A stretch of 64,000 nt of DNA from JAJCYK01 sp965224285 (GTDB taxonomy: Bacteria > Bacteroidota > Bacteroidia > Cytophagales > Cyclobacteriaceae). Shown here in pieces: positions 9,070 through 17,954 of this stretch (positions within the stretch are counted from its first letter, which is position 1; the number at the start of each line of letters is the position of its first letter). The position numbers and the translations under genes were made by a program. Location: the NCBI GenBank assembly GCA_965224285.1, contig OZ245043.1:5118934-5182933 (forward strand), read 5' to 3'. The notes under the pieces are model-generated. The model was not told the origin of the DNA and made no database searches. It worked only from the letters and a program-made list of their open reading frames with translations.

Positions 9070-9900
9070 ATGATCCAATCAATTACCGAATCCGTTGAAT
9101 TATCAAATGGCGTGTCCATGCCGTGGCTGGGGCTGGGGGTCTGGCAGAGCCAGGAAGGCAAGGAAGTTGAACAGGCGGTAAAATGGGCTTTGGAACACGG
9201 CTACCGCAGCATTGACACTGCTGCCATCTATCGAAATGAAGCGGGGGTAGGAAAGGCCATCAATGCCAGCGGGGTGGCCAGGGAGGAAATTTTCGTGACC
9301 ACCAAAGTATGGAATTCCGAACAGGGCTTTGATAGTACCCTGGCGGCTTTTGATCAAAGCCTGAAGCTGCTCAATACCGACTACGTCGATCTTTATCTGA
9401 TCCATTGGCCGGTGGCGGACAAATATAAAGATACCTGGAGGGCATTGGAATTACTGTACCGGGAAAATAAAGTTCGAGCCATCGGGGTCAGTAACTTTTT
9501 GGTGCATCATTTAAAGGATCTATTACCTTTCTGTGAGATTAAACCCATGATAAACCAGGTAGAATTTCACCCGTATCTGGTGCAGCCAACTCTATTGGAT
9601 TACTGTGCTTCCGAGGGGATCCAATTGGAAGCCTGGAGCCCGCTGATGAAGGGCAAGGTAACAGACATTCCGGAGCTTATCCGCATAGGGGAGAAATACC
9701 ATAAATCCGCGGTGCAGGTAACCCTGCGATGGAACCTGCAGCACGGGGTAATCACCATTCCTAAGTCGGTGCATCAGGATCGTATCATCAGCAATGCGGA
9801 TATCTTCGATTTTCAGCTTTCTGAAGATGATATGGCCGCCATCGACGCGCTCGATAGGGGCGCCCGGGTGGGACCTGATCCTGATAATTTTGATTTTTAA
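9070..9900 (+). CDS. Aldo/keto reductase
   Basis: I take the ATG at 9070 (276 residues) because MIQSITESVELSNGVSMPWL matches the normal N-terminus of the family; frames further upstream add an unrelated leader. The AKR catalytic tetrad is visible: Asp in YRSIDTAAIY with the Tyr of that motif, Lys in VTTKVWN, and His in LIHWPV. The NADPH-binding tail is IPKSVHQDRIISNADIFDF. The protein is a cytoplasmic (beta/alpha)8 barrel that reduces aldehydes or ketones with NADPH and is close to the 2,5-diketo-gluconate reductase/prostaglandin synthase-type AKRs. Substrate unknown. The stop overlaps the stop of the convergent SnoaL-like gene by 4 bp. Confidence 0.93.
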   Translation: MIQSITESVELSNGVSMPWLGLGVWQSQEGKEVEQAVKWALEHGYRSIDTAAIYRNEAGVGKAINASGVAREEIFVTTKVWNSEQGFDSTLAAFDQSLKLLNTDYVDLYLIHWPVADKYKDTWRALELLYRENKVRAIGVSNFLVHHLKDLLPFCEIKPMINQVEFHPYLVQPTLLDYCASEGIQLEAWSPLMKGKVTDIPELIRIGEKYHKSAVQVTLRWNLQHGVITIPKSVHQDRIISNADIFDFQLSEDDMAAIDALDRGARVGPDPDNFDF

Positions 9901-10352
9901 GGTTTATCCCAGGCTTCCAGGGGTGCGGAGCTGTAGGTATCCAAAACAAACTTCCAACTACCGTCTTTCTGCCGTTTAAGGATAGTTACAAACTTTCCAA
10001 CATTTTCCTGTCCAGTGCTTCTACTTAAATTATAGTAACCCACATCATAAGCATATTCACCTATGATCTTACGTTCCAGTATTTGAAAATCGATGTTCAG
10101 AACGGTCTGGCTTTCCCGAGCCCTATTGAACATATCTTTGAATCCACCCATAAAGGATTCATGGCCCCGTTGGATGGGAATATTGGGATAAAAGTAATAG
10201 GCATCTTTTTCGTACAGTCCTCTGATTATATCAACATCCAGTAATTCATAAGCTTTACTAAATTGATCATACACCTGGTTGATAGCTACTGAGTCCTGGG
10301 CTTGCAGATACCAGGCGGAAAACAGAAATACTACAATGAAAAGTAATCTCAT
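9897..10352 (-). CDS. Secreted SnoaL/DUF4440-like (NTF2-fold) protein
   Basis: The 151-residue protein has a cleavable signal peptide (MRLLFIVVFLFSAWYLQAQ) and a mature domain of NTF2/SnoaL type. It shows the helix pattern VYDQFSKAYELLDVDIIRGLY, a strand YAYDVGYYNLSR and a C-terminal DGSWKFVLDTYSS, the usual DUF4440 ending. Such proteins bind small molecules or act as isomerases; no catalytic Asp/His can be assigned. Its ATG overlaps the stop of the upstream Gfo/Idh gene (ATGA), so the two are translationally coupled and probably functionally linked. Confidence 0.8.
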   Translation of the reverse strand: MRLLFIVVFLFSAWYLQAQDSVAINQVYDQFSKAYELLDVDIIRGLYEKDAYYFYPNIPIQRGHESFMGGFKDMFNRARESQTVLNIDFQILERKIIGEYAYDVGYYNLSRSTGQENVGKFVTILKRQKDGSWKFVLDTYSSAPLEAWDKP

Positions 10353-11767
10353 TTGCGACTTGACTTTATTTTAGATCCGGCCTCATCCATTTTAACCGGA
10401 TCCCAGTTGACTGCTCTTTTTTCAAAATAACTGACGTTGGTGGCCACTGCCGGCCCGGCAGCCCTTAGTCCGAAGGATGCATCTTCTACCACTTTACTAT
10501 TATTTCGCAAAGCATCGAAGAAAATCATATGGTGATCCAGATGGTCGCTATATCCTTCAGGAGCCCGATATTCCATATCACCGGGCTGCATTTGAGCTTC
10601 CTGAGTGGGGTATTCATTGGCGTACCATGCCTCAAATTCCTTTTTGACTTTCTCCGAAAAAGTAAAATAGGAGTCCCATCCTCCGTATCCGGGTTGTCTG
10701 GCAAGCACATCCTTTTGTAAGCTGACAGAGCGGTTGCCCACGGTTATAACGCCTTCAGTACCTACCAGTCTGATACGAGAACTCCCCCCTGATCCATCGA
10801 TCAGGTTCACCCTCATCTGCAAATTGAAAGCTCCGTGATGTTGGCCTTCAGGATAATCGTATACTCCGATCACTACATCGGGGACATCCCTTCCGTCTTT
10901 CCAGTATCTTAAACCTCCGGAAGCGTAAATCCTATTAGGTCCCAAACTCTTGGTAATAAGATGCATGCCGGAAAATAGATGTACGAACAAATCTCCCGGG
11001 ACACCGGTGCCATAATCACGGTAATTCCGCCACCTGAAAAACCGGGTAGCATCGAAATCCCTTTTGGTGGTATGAGCTGTGAATCTTTCCCAATCAACTG
11101 TCTGCGGACTGGCATCCGGCGGGATGGAGTATTGCCAGGCTCCGTTTGGCGAATATCGATCTATCCAGCTTTCAACCAAAACCAAATCACCGATCGCTCC
11201 GGCATGATATAGTTCCTGGGCCTTCTTGTATACGATGGAGCTCACTCTTTGACTTCCTACCTGTAGCAGTTTACCGCTGGCTTGCTGTGCCTCTAGAAGA
11301 GCTTGACCTTCCTCAAATTTCTGCACCACGGGTTTTTCACAATAAACCGCTTTGCCTTTTTCCAAAGCGGCTATAGCAAGTCGCTGGTGCCAATGATCTG
11401 ATGTGGCAATTATTACGGCATCAATATCGGGTCTATCTAATAACTCCTCCGAATCAACTGTAGTGAAAACCTGGTCCCCAAACATTTCGTTGACATGCAC
11501 TCTTCTACCTTGGTATAGATCACAAGCAGCAACTAATTTCACCCCCGGTACTTTCAGGGCGGTTCTGGCATTGCTGAAACCCATAATTCCCATGCCAATG
11601 ATACCCAGATTTATTTGATCGTTGGCAGCAAATCGGCTTTCCCTTTTGAGTTGCTCCACTTGCTTATTTTCTCCCAACAGAGTCACCGATCCACTTCCGG
11701 CGAATAATGAGGTTGCGGCTAATTTTTTTACAAACTTTCGTCTTGAGGGCCGATTCTTATGTCTCAT
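10349..11767 (-). CDS. Gfo/Idh/MocA oxidoreductase with twin-arginine signal
   Basis: The start is placed at the ATG at 11767 (472 residues; an ATG at 11773 is equally possible), because it begins a twin-arginine signal containing SRRKFVKKLAATSLFAG. The Rossmann motif is LGIIGMGIMGFSNA, and YCEKPVVQ carries the family Lys of the EKP motif. The C-terminal domain fits the glucose-fructose oxidoreductase type. Export in folded form with bound NAD(P) is the known reason for Tat signals in this family, which oxidises or epimerises sugars and cyclitols with tightly bound cofactor. It is coupled by overlap to a secreted SnoaL-like protein. A divergent glycerate kinase gene begins 119 bp away. Confidence 0.92.
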   Translation of the reverse strand: MRHKNRPSRRKFVKKLAATSLFAGSGSVTLLGENKQVEQLKRESRFAANDQINLGIIGMGIMGFSNARTALKVPGVKLVAACDLYQGRRVHVNEMFGDQVFTTVDSEELLDRPDIDAVIIATSDHWHQRLAIAALEKGKAVYCEKPVVQKFEEGQALLEAQQASGKLLQVGSQRVSSIVYKKAQELYHAGAIGDLVLVESWIDRYSPNGAWQYSIPPDASPQTVDWERFTAHTTKRDFDATRFFRWRNYRDYGTGVPGDLFVHLFSGMHLITKSLGPNRIYASGGLRYWKDGRDVPDVVIGVYDYPEGQHHGAFNLQMRVNLIDGSGGSSRIRLVGTEGVITVGNRSVSLQKDVLARQPGYGGWDSYFTFSEKVKKEFEAWYANEYPTQEAQMQPGDMEYRAPEGYSDHLDHHMIFFDALRNNSKVVEDASFGLRAAGPAVATNVSYFEKRAVNWDPVKMDEAGSKIKSSRK

Positions 11768-11885
11768 ATCCATATATCTTAGAAATTGACTTCTCTTAAA
11801 AATAAAAAATATAGCATATGGCTGTATATTATATGGTATTTTTCCATGGTATCCCCATTGCTGAACTTCACATATTTGTAGCTGT

Positions 11886-13019
11886 ATGAATATCCTGGTT
11901 GCTCCCGATAAGTTCAAAGGTTCACTAAGCGCCTGGGAGGTTTGTCAGGCCGTTGAAGAAGGAGTTCTACAGTACAACAGCAGTTATCAGGTCACTGCTA
12001 TCCCATTGGCCGATGGCGGTGAAGGAACCCTGGAAATACTACATCGTTATCTCGATCTTCAGGCAGTGGAAGTGGAAGTTTGTGATCCACTCAGCCGCCC
12101 GATTTTGGCATCCTACAGCCTTAGCGGCAGTACTGCCTACATTGAAATGGCGGCTGCCTCAGGACTTGATTTATTAAAACCAGAGGAGCAAAATTGCCTG
12201 TATACCACCAGCTTTGGTACCGGTCAATTAGTGGCTGATGCCTATTCCCGCGGAGCGCGGGAATTCTATTTATTTATTGGGGGTAGTGCTACCAATGATG
12301 GAGGTATAGGTTTTCTAAAAGCCTTGGGAATTTCTCCCATGCAGGGAAATTCCCACCTGCTACCCATTGGTGAGAACCTTCTGAACATAACAGATTTTCA
12401 ACAGGCAGGAGAGATTGCCGCCAATGAATCAATCCATTTCAATGTTGTATGCGATGTGAAAAACCCTCTATATGGACCAAATGGCGCATCATATGTATAT
12501 GGCCCACAAAAAGGAGCCAACTCAGAGGCTGTAGAGATACTGGATCAGGGTTTACGCAATTTAGCTGAAGTAGTCATGCAAAAGCGGCAAATCGACATCG
12601 CTCACTTTGAGGGATCGGGGGCCGCTGGTGGAATTGCCGCGGGCATCAGCGCCTTTTTTCCTACTACCATCCGGTCTGGCATCGATACCGTGATGAATAT
12701 GGTTGACCTCACACAGGCGATAGCCAATGCAGATCTGGTTATTAGTGGTGAGGGTAAACTAGATGGTCAAACCTTGGAGGGAAAAGTTATTTCAGGAGTG
12801 CTGGGCTTATGTAAGGTCCATGACAAGCCTCTGGGAATTATATGCGGGGTGATCGAACTAGATGACACAAAGTTAGAAACCTTGGGATTTTGGCGGGCTG
12901 TTTCTTTGGTAGGAGAGGAGATTGATCAACAGCTTGCTATGAGCCAGGGTTCCGGTATAGTAAAGTTAAAGGCGATACAGCTAATGGAAGCGGCAGATGA
13001 AACGGGGTTGTTTAAGTAA
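11886..13019 (+). CDS. Glycerate kinase (GlxK/GarK family)
   Basis: This 377-residue cytoplasmic enzyme of the GarK/GlxK family phosphorylates D-glycerate with ATP, the entry of glycerate into lower glycolysis. Seen here are the N-terminal NILVAPDKFKGSLSAWE, ADGGEGTLEIL, the nucleotide-binding IGGSATNDGG and the C-terminal SGEGKLDGQTLEGKVISG, all hallmarks of the family. The length matches the normal 370-380. The kinase normally finishes glucarate, glyoxylate or serine-derived catabolism, but no such enzymes adjoin it here. Its last 8 bp overlap the convergent DUF3291 gene. Confidence 0.94.
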   Translation: MNILVAPDKFKGSLSAWEVCQAVEEGVLQYNSSYQVTAIPLADGGEGTLEILHRYLDLQAVEVEVCDPLSRPILASYSLSGSTAYIEMAAASGLDLLKPEEQNCLYTTSFGTGQLVADAYSRGAREFYLFIGGSATNDGGIGFLKALGISPMQGNSHLLPIGENLLNITDFQQAGEIAANESIHFNVVCDVKNPLYGPNGASYVYGPQKGANSEAVEILDQGLRNLAEVVMQKRQIDIAHFEGSGAAGGIAAGISAFFPTTIRSGIDTVMNMVDLTQAIANADLVISGEGKLDGQTLEGKVISGVLGLCKVHDKPLGIICGVIELDDTKLETLGFWRAVSLVGEEIDQQLAMSQGSGIVKLKAIQLMEAADETGLFK

Positions 13020-13485
13020 AAGGTCCCTCCGGTTGAAATTTTTTAGCTTGTTCGAAGCTAAGGAGTTTTCTAAAGGTGAAAGCGTATGGGGTCTCTCCAA
13101 AATCTTTAAGATAATTGAGTCTGTTAACCGCCTGATCTAGGTCAGGAAGCTTATCTGGTGGTAGGTACCATAATACTACGTGAGGTCCTTTTATAGGGAT
13201 AAACCACTTTTTCCGGAGACGCAAGAAATCCTTATGGGTGGTATGGTAAACATATCTAATAAGGCTATGGTGGTCCCGCCATACCGACATGTTCACCAGG
13301 ATATATTCATCATCAAACGGTCTAAAGGAAGTTGCATTATTGTCTCCATCTTTTAATCTCCAAATGAACCCGGCACTGGACTCCGCTAATGCGTTTATTT
13401 TATCCAGGTTTTCTCGAAAATCTTTCATAACCGGGCTTTCCAAAGCTCCCCGCATTCTGGCAATATTAAATTGGGCTAAATTCAT
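13012..13485 (-). CDS. DUF3291 domain protein
   Basis: The 157-residue cytoplasmic protein matches the DUF3291 pattern: N-terminal LAQFNIARMRGALESPVMKD, then SAGFIWRLKD, then ILVNMSVWRDHHSLIRYVY, and WFIPIKGPHVVLWYLPP. The fold is probably a dimeric alpha/beta barrel, a monooxygenase-like type. Biochemical function is unknown. It is 9 bp downstream of an SDR gene on the same strand and likely co-transcribed with it. Confidence 0.85.
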   Translation of the reverse strand: MNLAQFNIARMRGALESPVMKDFRENLDKINALAESSAGFIWRLKDGDNNATSFRPFDDEYILVNMSVWRDHHSLIRYVYHTTHKDFLRLRKKWFIPIKGPHVVLWYLPPDKLPDLDQAVNRLNYLKDFGETPYAFTFRKLLSFEQAKKFQPEGPFT

Positions 13486-13494
13486 AGTGTTATT

Positions 13495-14232
13495 TTACTG
13501 ATGTTTTAATAATCCATCTGCTAGTCCGGGCGCTATCCTTTGCAACAGCCTTAGCCATTTAGCCTTACCTATACTCGATTCAAACTTATCTTTTTTAAAG
13601 TTTTCAATAAACTCATCTACCAGCTGATCAGGGGTAATCTTTCCAGTCCCCCTGCCGATGGTCATAGGGGTGTCGACCAGGGGTGGAATAATTTCAAAGA
13701 TTTTTATCTTGGTCCCCTCCAGCTGATAGCGAATAGCCTTGGTGGCGGCATGTACCCCGGCCTTGGAGGCACAGTATACCGGTGCGGATTGCTTAGGCAC
13801 TATGGCAAGGACCGAACTTACATTTATCACGGCTGCCTGCTCTTTGGTCTTGAGTAGAGGTAGCGCTCCGTAAATTAGTTCAAGGGGGCTGATCAGGTTA
13901 ACTCTGAGTTCCTGTTCGATTTTATTACTAAATCGATTATGACTATCCAACCACTGGTAGTTGAACTGTATGCCGGCATTATTCACCAGAATGTTCAAAT
14001 CTTGATACTCAAAATGGAGTCGATCAACTAAAGCTTTTACTGCGGTTGCTTCAGCAAGGTTACAAACTGCTGTTTCAATCTGTGGCAGTTCATTCTGCAA
14101 GTTGGCCAGGTTTTTTTCATTGCTGGAGATCACAATAATGCGATTATTCAAGTCTAAAAACTTTTTTGTCAAAGATTTTCCAATACCAGAAGTGCCTCCG
14201 GTGATGAGAATGGTGTTGTTAGAAAGGTGCAT
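13495..14232 (-). CDS. Short-chain dehydrogenase/reductase (DltE-like)
   Basis: A classical SDR of 245 residues with cofactor motif ITGGTSGIGKSL, the structural NNAG (LVNNAGIQ), and a catalytic Ser (NVSSVLAIV) followed by YCASKAG, giving Ser-Tyr-Lys. The downstream EIIPPLVDTPMT is typical of DltE/YvaG-like short-chain oxidoreductases. The substrate cannot be predicted. It probably forms an operon with the DUF3291 gene 9 bp downstream. Confidence 0.92.
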   Translation of the reverse strand: MHLSNNTILITGGTSGIGKSLTKKFLDLNNRIIVISSNEKNLANLQNELPQIETAVCNLAEATAVKALVDRLHFEYQDLNILVNNAGIQFNYQWLDSHNRFSNKIEQELRVNLISPLELIYGALPLLKTKEQAAVINVSSVLAIVPKQSAPVYCASKAGVHAATKAIRYQLEGTKIKIFEIIPPLVDTPMTIGRGTGKITPDQLVDEFIENFKKDKFESSIGKAKWLRLLQRIAPGLADGLLKHQ

Positions 14233-14290
14233 ATACGTACAATACAGGGAATATTAATGGTGTATAAATTTAACCAGAAGTTGATTCTCA

Positions 14291-14443
14291 TTATAAATCA
14301 AATCCCTTAGATAGTTTTTCTTTTATTTGCTCAATTTTGAGATTATACTCAAACGCCGGCAATACCTCATTATTTACCCTTTTACCCGGATCATACTTTT
14401 GCCAGGGAGGCTCTTTTTGAACCCTACATTGAAATTGGCACAT
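14291..14443 (-). CDS. Possible small protein or gene remnant (50 residues)
   Basis: The minus strand encodes a 50-residue frame from the ATG at 14443 to TAA at 14291. The chain starts MCQFQCRVQKEPPWQKY and contains DPGKRVNNEVLPAFEYNL, then a short charged helix. The composition is protein-like, but there is no signal, no recognised domain and no neighbour that explains it. It may be a genuine small protein upstream of the SDR gene, or the surviving end of a deleted larger gene. Confidence 0.35.
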   Translation of the reverse strand: MCQFQCRVQKEPPWQKYDPGKRVNNEVLPAFEYNLKIEQIKEKLSKGFDL

Positions 14444-14508
14444 TATATGTCATTGATTCAGGTAGTGTAAAATAATTAGGACGAAATAAAGTTTAATAAA
14501 GAAAATAT

Positions 14509-16587
14509 ATGCCGATAATCAGGTTAATCGTACTTATTATATTTTTTGGGAATTTTAGCTCCCAGGCTCAATCTACCTTATATCGCGATGATTTCTCCGG
14601 TAGCTCGCAGTTGTTTGGTGAAATCAAAAATCAACACTCCAAATCTGGTACCAGAGGGGGCAAGTATCAGTGGACTTATTTAGGACAGACCCCGGCGATA
14701 ATGTCCGTATATGCCAACCGGCTGGATATATCCAAGGGATTTTCCATTGAGGCCACTATAAAACCTCTTAAAGCCGGAACTGAATATGGCCTGGCATGGG
14801 GTGGAGTCGATCCTCAAAACAGTTATTATTTCTTAATTAAGGGTAAGAAATTTTCTGTTTGCAAGGTGGTGGAAGGTCGTATTACCTGCGAGCCAGATCA
14901 AAAACCAGCTAAGATCAGGTCGGATTACAACCTGATGAAGATTGAACAAAAGGGTGGGCAGATTTATTATTATGCCAATGACATTCTACTGGTTAAGAAG
15001 CCTGTGGACGATGTAATGGGAAACTCATTTGGATTGGCTTTATGGAAAAGCGGCGAGGTACAAATGGACGATTTGCTAATTAAGGGGGTGGCCCGATCCA
15101 TAAATTCCCCCAAAGATTTCAGATATCCCCAGCAGGCAGAACATCTGGGAAATACCATTAATTCCCCATACGAGGAGATGACGCCAGTAGTTACTCCCAA
15201 CGGTAAAGGTATTTATTTCTCACGGCGATTTGATCCTGATAATACTGGTGGTCAAGGAGATCTGCAAGATGTTTACTATTCGCGTAATTCCGGTACCGGA
15301 TGGACTGCTCCTGAGAATATCGGGCCACCGGTTAACAATGAAGGACCCAACGCAGTATTTTCCGTAACTCCGGATGGAAATACCTTGCTGGTTATGAACA
15401 CCTACAAGCCAGATGGCAAACAAAAGGGTATGGGGATGTCCCTTAGCAGGCGAACCAGCAAAGGTTGGAGCATCCCAGAGGATGTAAAAATGAGGCAATT
15501 CTATAACCAGAGTTTCTTCAACGAATACTTTCTCTCCAACGATGGTAAGGTGATTCTGTTGGCAGTTAAACGAAAGGATGGTTTAGGCAGCCGGGATTTG
15601 TATGTTAGCTTTGCGGAGGGGAATGGCATCTGGACTGCTCCGCGTAATCTGGGGCCTGATGTGAATACCCCTGGAACGGAGCTGTCTCCTTTTCTGGCGG
15701 CTGATGGAAAAACCATGTATTTCAGTTCAAATGGCCATCCAGGCTATGGAAAGAACGATATTTTCATGACCAAAAGATTGGATGAAACCTGGACCAGTTG
15801 GAGTGAGCCGGTGAACCTGGGCCCACCAATAAATTCAGCCGGTACTGATGCTTATTATAGCCTACCCGCTGCAGGAGACTATGCATATTTTGTCAGTAAT
15901 GAAAGTGGAGCCGGCCGAAATGATATTTTTCGCATTGCTTTGCCAACAGCTGTAATGCCTGAGCCGGTAGTATTGGTTTACGGCAAGGTACTGAACAGTA
16001 AAACCAGCCAACCACTAGAGACTGAAATTCACTATCAAACTTTCGTTGATAACCGTGAAGTGGGGGAGGCCCATTCAGACCCTGATCAGGGCTACTATGA
16101 GATAGTACTGCCCATAAGTCAGATTTACAGCTTTTTTGCAGAAAAGCCGGGATTTTATTCTATACAAGACAGGCTTGATCTTAGCGGAGTAACGGCCTAC
16201 GAAGAAATTGAGCGCGATCTCTACCTGACTCCTATTGAAGCCGGGCAGACTGTACAAATGCATAATGTGTTATTTTATCAGAGTAAAGCTCAGTTGATCC
16301 CTACCAGTTACCCTGAGTTGAACAGGCTAGCTTCTATGATGAAGGATAATCCATCCATCACCATAGAATTAGCCGGCCATACGGATAATGTGGGTGATCG
16401 AGAAAAAAACCTAAAACTATCCGAAGACAGAGTCGATGCCGTTAAGAAATATCTGGTAAACCAGGGAGTTGAAGCCCAACGGATTACCGGAAAAGGATAC
16501 GGAGGTAGTAAACCCGTAGCAGATAACAGCAGAGAGATAACCAGAAGGCTGAACCGGAGAGTTGAATTTAAGATAATCCAGTATTGA
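14509..16587 (+). CDS. OmpA-family outer-membrane-associated protein with jelly-roll and PD40 domains
   Basis: The 692 residues begin with a signal peptide (1-20). Next come a LamG/DUF1080-like jelly roll (about 25-200), a PD40 beta-propeller (about 215-480; repeats such as DGKTMYFSSNGHPGYGKNDI), a carboxypeptidase-regulatory-like beta sandwich (about 490-560), and a C-terminal OmpA peptidoglycan-binding domain (about 575-692) with LAGHTDNVGDREKNLKLSEDR and RRLNRRVEF. The Asp and Arg of the OmpA domain that bind diaminopimelate are present. It should sit in the periplasm anchored to peptidoglycan. The order propeller-CRD-OmpA resembles PorE of the type IX secretion system, but the TPR part of PorE is absent and a jelly roll replaces it. 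A paralogue lies 1.4 kb downstream. Confidence 0.9.
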   Translation: MPIIRLIVLIIFFGNFSSQAQSTLYRDDFSGSSQLFGEIKNQHSKSGTRGGKYQWTYLGQTPAIMSVYANRLDISKGFSIEATIKPLKAGTEYGLAWGGVDPQNSYYFLIKGKKFSVCKVVEGRITCEPDQKPAKIRSDYNLMKIEQKGGQIYYYANDILLVKKPVDDVMGNSFGLALWKSGEVQMDDLLIKGVARSINSPKDFRYPQQAEHLGNTINSPYEEMTPVVTPNGKGIYFSRRFDPDNTGGQGDLQDVYYSRNSGTGWTAPENIGPPVNNEGPNAVFSVTPDGNTLLVMNTYKPDGKQKGMGMSLSRRTSKGWSIPEDVKMRQFYNQSFFNEYFLSNDGKVILLAVKRKDGLGSRDLYVSFAEGNGIWTAPRNLGPDVNTPGTELSPFLAADGKTMYFSSNGHPGYGKNDIFMTKRLDETWTSWSEPVNLGPPINSAGTDAYYSLPAAGDYAYFVSNESGAGRNDIFRIALPTAVMPEPVVLVYGKVLNSKTSQPLETEIHYQTFVDNREVGEAHSDPDQGYYEIVLPISQIYSFFAEKPGFYSIQDRLDLSGVTAYEEIERDLYLTPIEAGQTVQMHNVLFYQSKAQLIPTSYPELNRLASMMKDNPSITIELAGHTDNVGDREKNLKLSEDRVDAVKKYLVNQGVEAQRITGKGYGGSKPVADNSREITRRLNRRVEFKIIQY

Positions 16588-16595
16588 CAGAGTGC

Positions 16596-17321
16596 TTAAA
16601 GAAGGTCATAACTGAATCGGCGGGCTCCTTCTTCAATCAAGGGTTTCAGGGCCCGGGCTTGTTCCAAACTAAGATTTTCTCTCCATCGGTCAACTCGAGT
16701 TTGGTGGTCGTTTCTGGAGTAATCCATTGAGCACTGTGCCTCTATAAATAAGCTGTTATTAGTGTTTTGTACTCTGGATGCCCATTGCTGGATTTGCCAT
16801 TGATAATCCATAGTATGCATTCCGGTAGCTGACAATAATTTGCGAGCAGTCTCTAAAGGATCATTGATCATATCCTCGAATTTGTTCACTGTCACAGCAT
16901 TCCTTACCTGATCATAACCCACCGTGTTGAGATAATTCCAATGGTGGGCACATCTCTCCAGTAAAGAATGATCCAACCAATCTTTCCAATCCGGGGGTCT
17001 GGGATGGTGACCCCAATTCTGCTCGATACCGACTTTCAATGAACAAATAGTGTCAAGGGGATGTCTAACTTGCCAGATCCACAGGGTATCCTCAGGAAAA
17101 ACCTGCTTGACATCCGGCCATAAAAATGGTAAACCAGGTGAAGCGGGCAGGCTTCCGGGTTTAGGCATTTTAACAGCTACCGGGTCTTTAAATTTCAATT
17201 GATAAACAGCCTCCAGAGGAGGTTCTGACAAATATGTATAAGCTCTGGTATCCTGAAATAACTCACCTAAAATAGAGGTGCCGCTACGACCGCATCCCAA
17301 AATACAGACCGGTATCAACAT
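16596..17321 (-). CDS. Sulfotransferase family protein
   Basis: This 241-residue protein has the PAPS-binding signatures of sulfotransferases. CILGCGRSGTSILGELF is the 5'-phosphosulfate loop at the extreme N-terminus, and WIWQVRHPLDTICSLK is the 3'-phosphate motif. The family transfers sulfate from PAPS to hydroxyl or amino groups of carbohydrates, lipids or proteins. No signal peptide is present. The acceptor is unknown. The gene is convergent with the OmpA gene (8 bp gap) and divergent from the DUF4199 gene, so it stands alone. Confidence 0.85.
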   Translation of the reverse strand: MLIPVCILGCGRSGTSILGELFQDTRAYTYLSEPPLEAVYQLKFKDPVAVKMPKPGSLPASPGLPFLWPDVKQVFPEDTLWIWQVRHPLDTICSLKVGIEQNWGHHPRPPDWKDWLDHSLLERCAHHWNYLNTVGYDQVRNAVTVNKFEDMINDPLETARKLLSATGMHTMDYQWQIQQWASRVQNTNNSLFIEAQCSMDYSRNDHQTRVDRWRENLSLEQARALKPLIEEGARRFSYDLL

Positions 17322-17410
17322 TTGATGAAGAGGCTATTTTATGTAGCTGATGTAATCTAGCAAAATTTTCTTTATATTGACTCACGTTGAAAATTCCTTT
17401 GATCAAGGCT

Positions 17411-17863
17411 ATGAGCGCTAAAATTACCATTGAAAAAACCGCCGAGCGATACGGATTGTATACCGCTGGGGGGCTGATCCTGTTATTTTTTATTATGAAA
17501 TTCGCCGGTATTGTACACACTATCGAATTGCGGGCTTTAAACTTCTTCATATTGGCATATTTCATGGTAATGGCTCTAAGGTGGTTCAAAAAAGAAAAGC
17601 CGGCTTCCTTCACATACTTAAAAGGATTAGGATTAGGAGTTTTAACCGGGATTATTGGATCCCTGTTGTTTGCCATTTTTGTTTTTGTTTATACCAACTT
17701 CCTGGATCCTGCCTTTATGCAGGATATCATCGAAAATGAACCATTTGGGCAGTATCTAAACCCTTATATCGCCGCGGTAGCAGTAGCGGTAGAGGGTACA
17801 GCCTCCGGGCTTATCATCGCATTTATTGCCATGAATTACATGGATACTGTAGATACCATGTAA
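17411..17863 (+). CDS. DUF4199 membrane protein
   Basis: Start taken at the ATG at 17411 (150 residues). Four hydrophobic segments (about 18-35, 42-60, 78-98 and 125-143) and the central KGLGLGVLTGIIGSLLFAIF match the DUF4199 pattern, common in Bacteroidota. Proteins of this family are small inner-membrane proteins of unknown function, often found near cell-wall or lipid genes. Here it stands between a sulfotransferase and an OmpA protein, which gives only a vague envelope context. Confidence 0.8.
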   Translation: MSAKITIEKTAERYGLYTAGGLILLFFIMKFAGIVHTIELRALNFFILAYFMVMALRWFKKEKPASFTYLKGLGLGVLTGIIGSLLFAIFVFVYTNFLDPAFMQDIIENEPFGQYLNPYIAAVAVAVEGTASGLIIAFIAMNYMDTVDTM

Positions 17864-17923
17864 TTTGAACATTATTGGTTTATTCTTTACATCGTAATTT
17901 TTAGGGGATTATTGGCTTAAAAC

Positions 17924-17954
17924 AATTGTGCTATAAATCTATTTTAGCACAATT
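17924..17954 (+). promoter_or_regulatory. Perfect 10-bp inverted repeat abutting a start codon
   Basis: AATTGTGCTA (17924-17933) and TAGCACAATT (17945-17954) are exact reverse complements separated by 11 bp, and the ATG of the OmpA/PD40 gene begins at 17955. As RNA the hairpin would cover the whole ribosome landing zone; as DNA it is the right size for a dimeric repressor operator. The paralogous gene at 14509 does not have it. Confidence 0.6.

Noticed and set aside
11768..11917. N-terminal extension of the Tat-type Gfo/Idh gene
   Set aside because: The Tat signal starts at 11767. The extension would overlap the start of glycerate kinase on the opposite strand.
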